A DNA stretch of 48,271 nt. Source: Oleiharenicola sp. Its GTDB lineage: Bacteria > Verrucomicrobiota > Verrucomicrobiia > Opitutales > Opitutaceae. Below the pieces are notes generated by a model, which saw only the letters and a list, made by a program, of their open reading frames with translations, searched no databases and was not told the DNA's origin. Positions within the stretch are counted from its first letter, which is position 1, and each line of letters starts with the position of its first letter. The stretch is taken from positions 1-48,271 of the forward strand of contig JANYDW010000062.1 in assembly GCA_025363455.1 (NCBI GenBank), in the 5' to 3' direction. The translations under genes were made by a program, and so were the position numbers. This document shows, piece by piece, positions 34,703-43,234 of the stretch.

Positions 34703-34730
34703 TCTTTTAAACTACAAACCGGCTTGGGTC
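34694..34730. repeat. 37-bp repeat spanning a stop codon, copy 2
   Basis: The second copy of the element at 33933-33969, again starting at the last codons of a gene. The TAG stop of the ankyrin protein lies inside it. The two copies flank the ankyrin gene. Confidence 0.65.
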
Positions 34731-34835
34731 AGCGCCCGGAGGGCGGCCTCCAGCTACGCCGCTCTCCCGGGAAACAATAATCCCCTTGGATCCTTCGCTT
34801 CGACGGCAACAGGTTTGAAAACACGCCCCGGTCTA

Positions 34836-35378
34836 CTACCACACGCCGGCGGCAGGTGAAACGGGTTGTTCCGCATAGTGGGTTTGCGGGTTAGTGACGT
34901 AATAGTTGCTGGCCGACCCGTCGTATTCCCCGCGGGTTTTTTGAAATGTGACCACGGTACGGAAAACATAGGGGGCGGCATCCTCCGGCGCGATTTTCGT
35001 GGTGAGGTGCACGCCCTCGAGCCGGTCCTTGACCGAGGCGTCCTTGTCGAGATAGCCGCTGCCCTTGATGATGGCGACATCGCGCACGGTTCCGTCCCGG
35101 TTGACCAAGACATCCACCGTCGCCGTGTTTTCGATGCCCGCGAAGAAAGCCGGCAGCCGGCTGAACTGCGCCTTGAATTGCCGGAGGTCCGTCGACTGAT
35201 GGCTATAGGTGGGCAACTTGCCCCACGCGGTCACCAGTTCGCCGGTCTTATGGGCATAGCCGGCGCCGCTGGAGACCGAGGCATGGCCGGGTGCCTGGGT
35301 CGAGGCGCACGCGCCGAGCAGGAAAATCGATGCGCTCATTCCGGCAATCAACCCGATCTTTGTTACAGACAGTTTCAT
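34836..35378 (-). CDS. TonB-C-like lipoprotein, downstream copy
   Basis: 180 residues. The lipobox FLLGAC gives a lipid-anchored Cys near residue 24. The mature part has WGKLPTYSHQS and TVDVLVNRDGTVRDVAIIKGSGYLDKDASV, a TonB C-terminal-like module, ending in a Tyr/Asn-rich tail (SNYYVTNPQTHY). It shares layout with the next gene upstream, so the two are tandem paralogues. Location and role at the outer membrane are inferred. Confidence 0.8.
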   Translation of the reverse strand: MKLSVTKIGLIAGMSASIFLLGACASTQAPGHASVSSGAGYAHKTGELVTAWGKLPTYSHQSTDLRQFKAQFSRLPAFFAGIENTATVDVLVNRDGTVRDVAIIKGSGYLDKDASVKDRLEGVHLTTKIAPEDAAPYVFRTVVTFQKTRGEYDGSASNYYVTNPQTHYAEQPVSPAAGVW

Positions 35379-35418
35379 GGTTACTAGGTGTTGAAGGTGG
35401 GTGGTCCAGCCGCTGGGA

Positions 35419-35949
35419 CTAGCGGACGAAGCCGTTCACGGTGTTCGAATTGCCGGGGTTCTGGTATTGGGGCGAGCTCGTAGGATAATAATCAGAGCTG
35501 GAATAATCGCTGGGTCCGTACGCGCTTCCGTTGTTGGTGGCCACATTCCTGAACACGATCGTCTGGCGCACGACGTAGGACGCTGGAGCATCCGGCTCGA
35601 GCGGCAGGCTGTAACGGGCGTGCCGGTACATCGACATGGCCATTTGGTCCGTCGCCGCATCGCCGCTGCTCGCCACGACCGCCATTTTTTGTATGGTGCC
35701 GTCGCGATTGACGAGCAGGTCGAGAACGGCAACGCCATCGAGCTTATACTGGTGTGAGCTGAGCCGGCTCATATGGTAGAAGTATTGCCCCTTCTCGTCA
35801 TAGCTGGGCAGTTCGCCCCAGATCGTGGAGCGATCAGCAATGCGGATCGGGGCAGGTGGCGCCGGCCGCCGGGCGCCGGCCGGGTTGATGCTAGAGCAGG
35901 CGCCGAGCAGGAGGGGCAGGGCGAGGACGAACGGGAGCAGGCGTTTCAT
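35419..35949 (-). CDS. TonB-C-like lipoprotein, upstream copy
   Basis: 176 residues from ATG 35949. The lipobox is LLLGACSS. Shared features with the neighbour are IWGELPSYDEKG, VAVLDLLVNRDGTIQKMAVVASSG and a low-complexity Ser/Tyr/Asn tail (YSSSDYYPTSSPQYQNPGNS). It is likely a lipid-anchored protein of the envelope. The two genes are separated by 40 bp on the same strand and form an operon. Confidence 0.8.
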   Translation of the reverse strand: MKRLLPFVLALPLLLGACSSINPAGARRPAPPAPIRIADRSTIWGELPSYDEKGQYFYHMSRLSSHQYKLDGVAVLDLLVNRDGTIQKMAVVASSGDAATDQMAMSMYRHARYSLPLEPDAPASYVVRQTIVFRNVATNNGSAYGPSDYSSSDYYPTSSPQYQNPGNSNTVNGFVR

Positions 35950-36309
35950 GATCGGACTCGGGGTTGGGAGGGATGGCGCCGGCCCGGGCGTCAAGGTCCT
36001 GAGACTGCCAAATGAACTTACAGTTCCGGATGAAACGCAACTTTACAGTCGGGCCGGGCATGGCCCGCGCCGGACCTGCACAGGCGGTTGAAACACGAAG
36101 GCAGCAGGACGTCCGTCGCGAGACGTTCCCGGTATTCGGTGCTGGCGCGGTGACGATTCGCAACTAAATCATTCGCATGGCGCGTCGTTCCAAGACTTCT
36201 CCGCCCGCGCCGGCGGACAGCCCGCCGCCATCTCGCCGTGCTCCGGCAAGCATTGCCCCATTGAGCAACGAACGGACTACCGGCGATCGCTTGGGCTGCA
36301 ACCGCCGCG
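35950..36309. other. 360-bp region without a convincing gene
   Basis: It holds CGGGCCGGGCATGGCCCGCG (about 36051-36070), a hairpin. A plus-strand frame at 36177-36374 starts MARRSKTSPPAPADSPPPSR and is low-complexity and Pro-rich; it runs into the end of the opposite PDZ gene. I see no support for it as a gene. The minus-strand lipoprotein promoter should lie here. Confidence 0.4.
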
Positions 36310-36744
36310 CTACCGCGCATACGGCAGCAAATCCCGCTGGGCGCGCAGCGTCAGTTCCTGCTTGCGGTGGGTGATGACCTCGAGATTCAGCGGTTCGCCC
36401 GGCGTGCGGTTCAACAAGATGCGGCCCAGCGGGGAGTCCTTGACGATCCGTGGGTCCTGGCCTTTCACCGGTTCCCCGTCGAGTTTCACGATCTCGTCGC
36501 CCTCCTGCAGGCCGGCTTTGTCGGCGTCGGTGCCGGGACGGACTTTGGTGATGAAGATATGGGACACCTTCTTGGTGTCCGGGTCGACGTAGATGACGAT
36601 GTCGACGGCGAAGGCGATGATCGCGTTCTCGCGGATCCTGAGCGGATCGAGCTTGAGCACCTTGTCATCTGCCGGCGGCGGATCCTCCTTGCCGAAAGCG
36701 GGAACGAGCACCAGCAGGGCGAGCAGCAAGGGCAGGGATTTCAT
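36310..36744 (-). CDS. Secreted PDZ-domain protein
   Basis: 144 residues from ATG 36744, or 148 from ATG 36756. A signal peptide (LPLLLALLVLVPAFGKED) is followed by one PDZ domain: VDPDTKKVSHIFITKVRPGTDADKAGLQEGDEIVKLDGEPV and LLNRTPGEPLNLEVI. No protease domain is attached. PDZ proteins of this type bind peptide C-termini in the periplasm. It is divergent from the zinc-finger-like gene. Confidence 0.8.
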   Translation of the reverse strand: MKSLPLLLALLVLVPAFGKEDPPPADDKVLKLDPLRIRENAIIAFAVDIVIYVDPDTKKVSHIFITKVRPGTDADKAGLQEGDEIVKLDGEPVKGQDPRIVKDSPLGRILLNRTPGEPLNLEVITHRKQELTLRAQRDLLPYAR

Positions 36745-36888
36745 CCCGCCATCCATAGCCGTTCCGGCATGACGGCCAAGCGGGTTTTGGCGGAATTTCA
36801 CTCCGTGTCCCCGCGCTCCCAGCAACATAGGGAATGGGAAGAAAATTTCCCTTAAATAAGCGTGGGCAAGGGTCGTTAAACAGCGGTT

Positions 36889-37272
36889 ATGACTGAAGCG
36901 GAAGTAATCGTCGTGATGCGCGAGCACTTGGAGGGAAAATTCCCCAAGAAGTGCAGTCTGTGCGATCGCACGTATACCAACCTGAAGGACTATTTGTTGC
37001 ACACCTCCCATGTGGGCCCGCCCAAGTCCTACGACCTTGAGCTCGGCATTCATCAGCCGACCCAGCCCATTGGCACCGCATCGCTGGCCAATTGCTCCTG
37101 CGGCAATACCCTCGCCATCGATTCGACGGGCATGGAGTTGCCGACGATGTGGCGGCTGATGGCTTGGTTGATGGCCGAGACGGTCCGGCGCGGCCAGAAG
37201 CCGGCCGTGGTCCTCGAGGCATTGCGCGCCGCGATCGACCGGGCCACGCTGGCCGACCAGCCGATCCGGTAA
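36889..37272 (+). CDS. Small protein with C2H2-like zinc finger
   Basis: 127 residues. Near residue 22 it has CSLCDRTYTNLKDYLLHTSH, a C-x2-C-x12-H-x2-H spacing like a classical zinc finger, which is unusual for bacteria. A CSCG follows about 70 residues on. The C-terminal third (MWRLMAWLMAETVRRGQKPAVVLEALRAAID) is helical. It may bind nucleic acid or zinc. I do not recognise a named family. ATG 36889 is clear. Confidence 0.75.
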   Translation: MTEAEVIVVMREHLEGKFPKKCSLCDRTYTNLKDYLLHTSHVGPPKSYDLELGIHQPTQPIGTASLANCSCGNTLAIDSTGMELPTMWRLMAWLMAETVRRGQKPAVVLEALRAAIDRATLADQPIR

Positions 37273-37312
37273 ATCGTCGGCGTCCACCGGCGCAGGCCCG
37301 CACCCGGTCCGG

Positions 37313-38227
37313 TTATTGCGCTTTGCGGATCGCCTCGGCAAATTGCTTCGATACGGCGGAGAGAAGCGCCAGACAGTCGGCCTGGTATTGTTCCGGGTGG
37401 GCGATCACCTTGTAGCGGCCGGGACTACCCTGAAGTTCCTGTACGAAGTCGGAACCGGCGGTGATATTGGCCGTCAGCTTGATCATGCCGCCCTGTGTGT
37501 GCTCGGGGGTGAACACCGCGACGTCCGCGCTGACGAGGTGGAGAAGATTCCGGCCCTTGAGGTACGTGAAGACCAGCGCGTTCTTCCCCTCGAGCTCGGT
37601 GAACTGGACCTTGAAGCGGTAGAACAGCAGCGAGATCTTGCGCTCCCGCGCGGTACGGATGAGGGCCGAGGTCTCACTGAGTGCCCCGGTGAACCCCGTG
37701 CCGAAAAGCGGCCGGTCGCCTGCCGTGAACCAGCGGTTCATGCTGCCGTTGCCCATGAAGCCGGACATGAAGTTGTCCTTCACCTCTTCGCCGGGCTTGC
37801 CGTCCTTCGCGATGCCCAGCCAGCGCGCCTCGGTATCGATCGACTCCTTCGGCAGGATTTCAAAACCTTGGGCGGTCAGGTCCTTTTCGACCATAGCCTG
37901 GAGTTTCGCGCAGATGGAACGCTGGACCGCTTCATCCACCACGAGGCGCAGCTCAAGACTTTTGGTGGAGCTGAACTCCCGGCCCGTGCTGGAGATTTTC
38001 GCCTCGGCGAACGATTCAAACGCCACGGCAATCAGGGGGACCGCCACCTTGGTCGCGCCCTTGATGTAGCTGCCTTGGGCCATCATCGGAGAGGCGACGC
38101 TGCCCGGAATGGTGCCGTCCGCCCCGACGGCGATGCTCTTAGCCCCGCCGAGGAGAGGCTTGGCCTCGAGTGTAAGGGCCGCGAAGCCGAGTGAAAGGAA
38201 GAGAAGGGCGAACGGAGGGCGAAGCAT
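37313..38227 (-). CDS. Secreted protein of unknown function
   Basis: 304 residues from ATG 38227. A signal peptide (FALLFLSLGFAALTLEAKP) precedes a Gly/Ser-rich stretch and an alpha/beta domain with LELRLVVDEAVQRSICAKLQAMVEKDLTAQGFEILPKESI. There is no catalytic motif. The layout is like that of the protein at 29366-30310 and the two could be remote relatives. It converges with the zinc-finger-like gene. Confidence 0.65.
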   Translation of the reverse strand: MLRPPFALLFLSLGFAALTLEAKPLLGGAKSIAVGADGTIPGSVASPMMAQGSYIKGATKVAVPLIAVAFESFAEAKISSTGREFSSTKSLELRLVVDEAVQRSICAKLQAMVEKDLTAQGFEILPKESIDTEARWLGIAKDGKPGEEVKDNFMSGFMGNGSMNRWFTAGDRPLFGTGFTGALSETSALIRTARERKISLLFYRFKVQFTELEGKNALVFTYLKGRNLLHLVSADVAVFTPEHTQGGMIKLTANITAGSDFVQELQGSPGRYKVIAHPEQYQADCLALLSAVSKQFAEAIRKAQ

Positions 38228-38324
38228 CCGCCGAAAAAAACAGAGGCGGAATAGACCGCAACCAGCAAACGGCCGCGACCGCTCTGGATTGCTCCGGGCC
38301 ACCCGCCTCGGAGCGTTTGGCTGC

Positions 38325-38981
38325 TCAAGGGCGGCTCTTGAAAACAGCCGGCGCCTGCAGCACCAACTCAGTGACGAGGAGAGGCACTGCCCAGCAGGCC
38401 CACGCGAGAACCGCCGAGCGTTCGTGCGCCGGCAGAATATTGCCGGCTTTCATCAGGTCGCTCGCGAGCCGGAATGAGACGAAGGCAAAAGTGACCACGT
38501 AGCTGCGCACCATCCATTGCTTGTGTTGCGCCAGATTTTTCCGGCGGATGGCCACGAACGCCATTCCGGTGGTGGAGACCCAGGCGAAAGCCAGACCCGT
38601 CAGACCGTAGGCGTACGCCGCGCTATCGCGGCCCACCTGGGCGGACATGCCCAATGAAGCGATCGCGCCGACCAGCACGGCCACGACATAGACCCGGCCG
38701 GCGATGCGGTGGAAGGGCAGGTAGTCGCGCCGCATGCGCGGCCAGAACTGGAGCGGTCCGATGACCGCGGCGAGCACGCCGCAAAATACATGGGGGAAAA
38801 GCCAGGAGGCCTTGGCCCAGAAATAACTGCCATAGGATTCCGGCGTGAGGACGAAATACTGCGGGACATTCTTGATCACGAAATAGGCGAGGCCCGCGAG
38901 AATCAGCACCCAGCCGATCCAAACCCAAGACATGGATTTTCCAGATGAAACGGTCGCCGTCGGGGTAACAGGTGAATTCAT
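38325..38981 (-). CDS. DUF2306-type membrane protein
   Basis: 218 residues, six predicted helices. SWVWIGWVLILAGLAYFVIKN begins the first, and FPHVFCGVLAAVIGPLQFWPRMRRDYLPFHRIAGRVYV is the family hallmark with conserved His. AQHKQWMVRSYVVTFAFVSFRL holds another conserved His. The histidines are placed as possible haem or metal ligands, but this is inference. Start ATG 38981; another in-frame ATG at 38933 would drop the tail before the first helix. Confidence 0.85.
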   Translation of the reverse strand: MNSPVTPTATVSSGKSMSWVWIGWVLILAGLAYFVIKNVPQYFVLTPESYGSYFWAKASWLFPHVFCGVLAAVIGPLQFWPRMRRDYLPFHRIAGRVYVVAVLVGAIASLGMSAQVGRDSAAYAYGLTGLAFAWVSTTGMAFVAIRRKNLAQHKQWMVRSYVVTFAFVSFRLASDLMKAGNILPAHERSAVLAWACWAVPLLVTELVLQAPAVFKSRP

Positions 38982-39136
38982 CCCGAAAAGGAATGTTGTG
39001 CCGGCAATGAAGGCAAGCCCGGGACCACCACCGGTGGTTTGATCACGTAAATCCTAGCCTGACCGCTTTGCCCGGCGCCCCGTCTCTTCTCTCATGTCAG
39101 ATTGACCTCGTGCAGTTGAGCCATAGCCTCGCCCTC

Positions 39137-39553
39137 ATGATGGTTCGCTCCTCAGCGTTGCTTCTCCTCGCAGTGGGCTGTTGTTGGGGGAAGGCGGAGA
39201 CCGTGGTCACGGCGCGGTTGAAAGCGGAGCTCAAGGAGGCCCATCACTATATTGCACCAGTCGCAGGAGCGGAGAATTCGGAATGGACCAGCGACCCGGT
39301 ACTACACCTTGAGCCGATGCTCGTCACTGGTTCCTCTTCCTTTGAGGTCGATATCCTCGCGGAGGCGCGGCGGGCGGCCGCCGCCAGGGAAGCCATGAAG
39401 TTTTCCCCGCTGAAGGGCGGCCTGATCTTTTCCTCGGGGCGGACGGAGCTCGGCTTCTGGCCGAAGCTGGTGCCGGTCGATGCGGTGGAGGCGGGCACGG
39501 TGAAAAAGAAGACAGTGGGCATCTCGGTCGATCTGCTGAGGATCAAGTGGTGA
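39137..39553 (+). CDS. Small secreted protein of unknown function
   Basis: 138 residues from ATG 39137 (or 39140). A signal peptide (SSALLLLAVGCCWGKAE) precedes a short polypeptide with EVDILAEARRAAAAREAMKFSPLKGGLIFS. No known family. It ends 150 bp before the CHRD-autotransporter gene ends on the other strand. Confidence 0.6.
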   Translation: MMVRSSALLLLAVGCCWGKAETVVTARLKAELKEAHHYIAPVAGAENSEWTSDPVLHLEPMLVTGSSSFEVDILAEARRAAAAREAMKFSPLKGGLIFSSGRTELGFWPKLVPVDAVEAGTVKKKTVGISVDLLRIKW

Positions 39554-39703
39554 GGTCGACGGGCAAGGACCCCGTAAGAGTCAGGCTGGCTTGTGGCTCG
39601 GCCCCCCAAGACTGAAAGACCGTTGCTGACCCCTGAGTCCGGGCCGCCCCGGATTGGCCGCCGTCCTACCCGGCGGCAACCAACCCGGAGTGGCGGGGAG
39701 AAA

Positions 39704-41236
39704 TCAGAACTTGAGCGCGAGCCCGGCTTCCACCGCGTGGAGCTTCTGGCCGCTTCCGGCGAGGAGGTCGCGGTAGCTGAGCGTGGCGAGCATGCCATTG
39801 CTGAGGGTGGCCGCCACGGTTGCCTCGAGGCGTAACGAATCCTTTTTCATGGCGTCGAATTGCGTGGTGAAGCCAAGGGGTGAACCCTCAAGCCACGTCG
39901 CGGTGCTGCCGGCCCCGTCCTCGATCAGGTGGTGCCAGCCGGCTTGGAAACGGAGCGACATCGCACCGAAGCCGGTCTTGACCGGTACGAGCAGCGAGGT
40001 GCCCGCCTCGAATGCGGAACTCCAGCGGGATTGGTTCGGGACGACCAGGTCGGCGGCGGTTGCGCCGGTCTCGGCGTAACGGTCCACTGTCGCCTTCTGC
40101 ACGTCGACGAAGGCGTAAGGCACGAAGGTGGTGCCGCCGGTTCCCTCGAACGACTTCGATGCTCGCAGTGCGCCGCTCCACACCTTGCCGTCGGCCGAGC
40201 CCGTTGCGATGCGCGTGAGACTCGTCAGGTTGCGGGTGGTGTCGCCGGAGGTGCTGCCGTAACCACCGGTGGCGTCGAGCATGATGCCCGCCTCGCCGAG
40301 CCCGAAGCTGAGAAAACCCTCGAGAGCGGTGGTCTTGACCTTGCTGCTGCCGGCCCCGTTCTTGAAGGTGTCCTTGCCCTCGGCCAGGCCGAGCGCGAGT
40401 CCCGCCCGGGTGCTCGGGCCGAACTGCAGGTCGCCGCCCAGGAGCGTGAAGGGACGCTTGACCGTCGAGCCGAGCTGGTTCCGCGAGGCTTCGCGCCGGC
40501 CGTATTCATTCCCGACGCGGACGAAGCCGTGGAACTTGCCGCCGGACAGCGTGGAATCGGCGCGGACATCGTCGAAGTAGGCGAACACGGTGGATTCGAA
40601 ATTGCCCATCGTCTCCAAGGCCTGGCGCCCCAGGGCGTGGATCGTGCCGCCGCTGAGATCCGCCAGCGTCCGGGTTTGCGTTGCGCCGTCGGCGAGGTTG
40701 GTTGCCACGAGGATCGCGTCGAGGTCAGCGTTGTAGCCCGCGGAGATATCGAGGGCATTGGCCAGGCGCAGCTGCACCGGGGACGCCGCGGACGGCGCGA
40801 GCAGCGCGCGCACGAGGGTCGAGCGGATCGCGCCGCCGGGATTAACCGAGGTGTGGAAATTCATGTAGAGGCCCAGGTTTTTCAGGTTGTCGACGTCGGC
40901 GGCCGGTATGCTCCAGGTCAGCGGGCCGACCGGGCTCGTTGGGGCAGCGAAGGGGAAGATCACCGGGCCGTTGACGGTGGGTATACCGCGGTGAATGTGG
41001 CCGCCGGTGACTGGGAGGGTGATGTTGTGGGTCGCGGTGATGGTAGCCGTATTCTCGGCGTCGTTGAGGATGAGCACGCCGGTGCCGGAGAAGGGGGCGC
41101 CGGTGGGCGGATTCTCGTTCGCCTGGGTCAGGCGGGCGAGGTAAAGTGTACCGGCGCGGACCGGGGCGTGGACGATGAGGGCGAACGCCGCGGCCAGCAG
41201 GCTGCGGGACAAGTAACAGGATGTGATGTTGTTCAT
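39704..41236 (-). CDS. CHRD-domain autotransporter (CHRD fused to a beta-barrel)
   Basis: 510 residues from ATG 41236. A signal peptide (LLAAAFALIVHAPVRAGTLY) is followed by a CHRD domain (ARLTQANENPPTGAPFSGTGVLILN, HNITLPVTGGHIHRGI, about residues 20-150). A linker leads to a C-terminal autotransporter-type barrel from about residue 230 (RREASRNQLGSTVKRPFTLLGG, GYGSTSGDTTRNLT, ending HAVEAGLALKF). CHRD domains are of unknown function in bacteria. The pairing suggests the CHRD module is shown at the surface or held in the periplasm by the barrel. It is preceded by a perfect palindrome at 41293-41310. Confidence 0.88.
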   Translation of the reverse strand: MNNITSCYLSRSLLAAAFALIVHAPVRAGTLYLARLTQANENPPTGAPFSGTGVLILNDAENTATITATHNITLPVTGGHIHRGIPTVNGPVIFPFAAPTSPVGPLTWSIPAADVDNLKNLGLYMNFHTSVNPGGAIRSTLVRALLAPSAASPVQLRLANALDISAGYNADLDAILVATNLADGATQTRTLADLSGGTIHALGRQALETMGNFESTVFAYFDDVRADSTLSGGKFHGFVRVGNEYGRREASRNQLGSTVKRPFTLLGGDLQFGPSTRAGLALGLAEGKDTFKNGAGSSKVKTTALEGFLSFGLGEAGIMLDATGGYGSTSGDTTRNLTSLTRIATGSADGKVWSGALRASKSFEGTGGTTFVPYAFVDVQKATVDRYAETGATAADLVVPNQSRWSSAFEAGTSLLVPVKTGFGAMSLRFQAGWHHLIEDGAGSTATWLEGSPLGFTTQFDAMKKDSLRLEATVAATLSNGMLATLSYRDLLAGSGQKLHAVEAGLALKF

Positions 41237-41292
41237 GGGTATTGAGGTCACACCCAACCTAGGTGGCTTCGCCGAAATTTCTAAGGGACTTT

Positions 41293-41310
41293 GGTAACAC
41301 CCCTGTTACC
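41293..41310. promoter_or_regulatory. GGTAACA-N4-TGTTACC palindrome upstream of the CHRD gene
   Basis: Perfect 7-bp arms, 57 bp upstream of the CHRD-autotransporter start. The size and symmetry fit a dimeric regulator site. No regulator gene is next to it, and no -10/-35 can be fixed with confidence. It could also form an RNA hairpin. Confidence 0.4.
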
Positions 41311-41548
41311 TTCCCCAGCTACGTTTGCGTTGGAACGCGCCCTGTCGTGGGTCAGGCGGGTTTGCCCTGATTCGACCGACCGGTTGAGAAGGCCAGGTTG
41401 TAGGAGCAAAACGGACAACAGAATCGGCGCGCGGCTGATGGCAGAAGGCCGCTGGAAGCGCTATAGTCGGGAACATTAAACGCAGTCCACCACCAACCCG
41501 GCTGGGTTGAATGGCATCGGGAACAACAACCATCGACTCATTCCTCTT
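41311..41548. other. Intergenic stretch without a gene
   Basis: I see no supported gene here. A GTTGTAGGAG word (about 41397) recalls the dispersed palindromes. The plus-strand frame in this stretch is low-complexity and not supported. Confidence 0.3.
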
Positions 41549-41695
41549 ATGATCACAAATCTCCTCTTTACCGCCCTCTGCCTCTGTATCGCTTTTGTCG
41601 TCAGTCTTGAGACCGGCGCCCGCCGCCGCGTGCAACCGGTGCGCGTGAAAAATCAGAATCGCGATCGCCACCTCGAAGTCGCTCGACGCGACTGA
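41549..41695 (+). CDS. Very small membrane protein
   Basis: 48 residues from ATG 41549: one membrane helix (NLLFTALCLCIAFVVSLETG) and a basic tail (RRRVQPVRVKNQNRDRHLEV). No family is recognised and no Shine-Dalgarno sequence is clear. The size and helix-plus-basic-tail shape are plausible for a real small membrane protein. Confidence 0.4.
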   Translation: MITNLLFTALCLCIAFVVSLETGARRRVQPVRVKNQNRDRHLEVARRD

Positions 41696-41868
41696 AACCC
41701 GCTGGGGAATCTGGCCCACTCGCCCTCGTTCCGCGCGGCGGAACGACGACGAGGCCAGAAGTACGCTGACCTGCGTCGGTGACAATCGGGAATTGAGCAG
41801 CCTGACCCCCGAGCCGGCCTCCAAATTCTGATCCATGGGCCGGCTCCTCTGGCTCCGGCCCTATCGGG
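41696..41868. other. Intergenic stretch before the DUF2959 gene
   Basis: It holds GCGCGGCGGAACGAC and CGAGG words but no clear hairpin or gene. The flanking genes converge. Confidence 0.25.
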
Positions 41869-42525
41869 TTATTTGTCTGGGGTCGGCGCGGATTGCATCG
41901 CGGCGATGAAGGCGTCGGCTTCCTTGATGGATTTATCCATGTCGGCGACGAGACGGGAGATGTCCTGCTGCAGTTCTCGCGTGGAGCCGCCGAGGGCGGA
42001 GACCGCCTGGGCGTTGAGGTTGTGCTTGAGGAAGAGCACTTGGTCGCGGAAAGCGTCAATCACCGGGTTCATGCCGCGGGCGGCTTGATCCATCACGCGC
42101 ATCAGGGCGGCGTAGCGGCTCCGCGTGGTGGTGAGCTGGCGGTCGCTTTGGGCGCGGAGGCCCGCGCTCTTGTATTGGCCAAGCTCGGCGCTCCACTCCT
42201 CAAAAAGGGCTTGGGCCACGTTGTCGATGGCGGCGATGCGGTTGCGGACATCCTGGGCGCGGGACTCGCTGCGCTTGAACTCGGCATCGAGCTTTTCGTA
42301 GGTGGCCTGCAAATCGGTCGCCGGCACCCTGGTCACGGCCAGGAACTGCGCGAGGGCGCTGGAGAACTGGACCTTGGCGTCCTGTTGCGCTTCCCGGGCG
42401 GCGCCGACACGGTCGACGAGGATCTTCCGCTTGGGGATGCCGACTTTCTCCATCGCGCCGTAGTAAACGCTGGAACAGCCGGTGAAGAGGAGCGTACCGG
42501 CCAGGAGCAGGAGGGAAAGTCGCAT
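41869..42525 (-). CDS. DUF2959-family lipoprotein
   Basis: 218 residues. The lipobox LLFTGCSS places a lipid-anchored Cys near residue 17. The mature part, YYGAMEKVGIPKRKILVDRVGAAREAQQDAKVQFSSALAQF, matches the DUF2959 start. It is a long helical, coiled-coil protein (residues about 40-215), typical of the family. Function unknown; likely periplasmic face of the outer membrane. Confidence 0.88.
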   Translation of the reverse strand: MRLSLLLLAGTLLFTGCSSVYYGAMEKVGIPKRKILVDRVGAAREAQQDAKVQFSSALAQFLAVTRVPATDLQATYEKLDAEFKRSESRAQDVRNRIAAIDNVAQALFEEWSAELGQYKSAGLRAQSDRQLTTTRSRYAALMRVMDQAARGMNPVIDAFRDQVLFLKHNLNAQAVSALGGSTRELQQDISRLVADMDKSIKEADAFIAAMQSAPTPDK

Positions 42526-42682
42526 CCCAGAAAGGTTACCGCCCGATCTCCAAAATACAACTGCCGGCCCTTGCGGCGATCAGGCTTCCGGCGAATTGGT
42601 GGATGGTCAGGCCCGACCCTTCGGCTTTTCCTTCAGGTTTCTGTTCGAGCGGATAGCTGGCTTCGGCCTTGGGCTGGTCGTG

Positions 42683-43234
42683 CTATCTCGCGGTTGCCCC
42701 GCTGGGTTGGCCCGCCGCATGGCGGAAGAGCAGGCCCGAGACCGCGAACATCAGGGCGAAGCACCCGTTCAGGATGAAAGCCTTTTCGACGCCCGGACTG
42801 AAGTCGGCCGGCCAGAAGATGGTGGCGATGACGGGGACCAGGAAAGTGGCGGCGGCGGTGGCGAACGCGGCCTTCGCCAGGCCCGAGGGGCGGAGGCGGG
42901 AGAGGCCGACGCCGGTTAAGCCGGTAAGGATCACTCCAAGATAGAGGACGTTGCCGGGGTTTTCGGCGCCGATGATTTGGACGGCGGCGGTGAACCACGT
43001 GATCAGAAAACCGGCGAGGACGGCCAGGCCGGCACCGAGGCGGTAGGCGAGAGTGGCGGCCGGGCTCGTCGCCACCCGCTTGTAGACGAAAGTGGCGCCG
43101 GCGATGACGACCCAGGCGAAGACGAATGAGCCGGGGTTCCAGTTCCATCCCTCGATAAATAGGTTTCCCATCAGCGCCATCAGCAGCGCTGGAACCGGCG
43201 CGAGCACCACAATGAGGTAGTCCTTGGTTTTCAT
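42683..43234 (-). CDS. Membrane protein of unknown function
   Basis: 183 residues, about five membrane helices: LIVVLAPVPALLMALMGNLF, FVFAWVVIAGATFVY, GAGLAVLAGFLITWFTAAVQII, VLYLGVILTGLTGVG, and AFATAAATFLVPVIATIFWP with a last helix near FALMFAVSGLLF. No known family is recognised. It is followed on the minus strand by the DUF2959 lipoprotein with a 157-bp gap. Confidence 0.7.
   Translation of the reverse strand: MKTKDYLIVVLAPVPALLMALMGNLFIEGWNWNPGSFVFAWVVIAGATFVYKRVATSPAATLAYRLGAGLAVLAGFLITWFTAAVQIIGAENPGNVLYLGVILTGLTGVGLSRLRPSGLAKAAFATAAATFLVPVIATIFWPADFSPGVEKAFILNGCFALMFAVSGLLFRHAAGQPSGATAR

Noticed and set aside
36177..36374. 65-codon plus-strand frame, Pro/Ser/Arg-rich
   Set aside because: Low complexity, overlaps the end of the opposite PDZ gene, no homology recognised.
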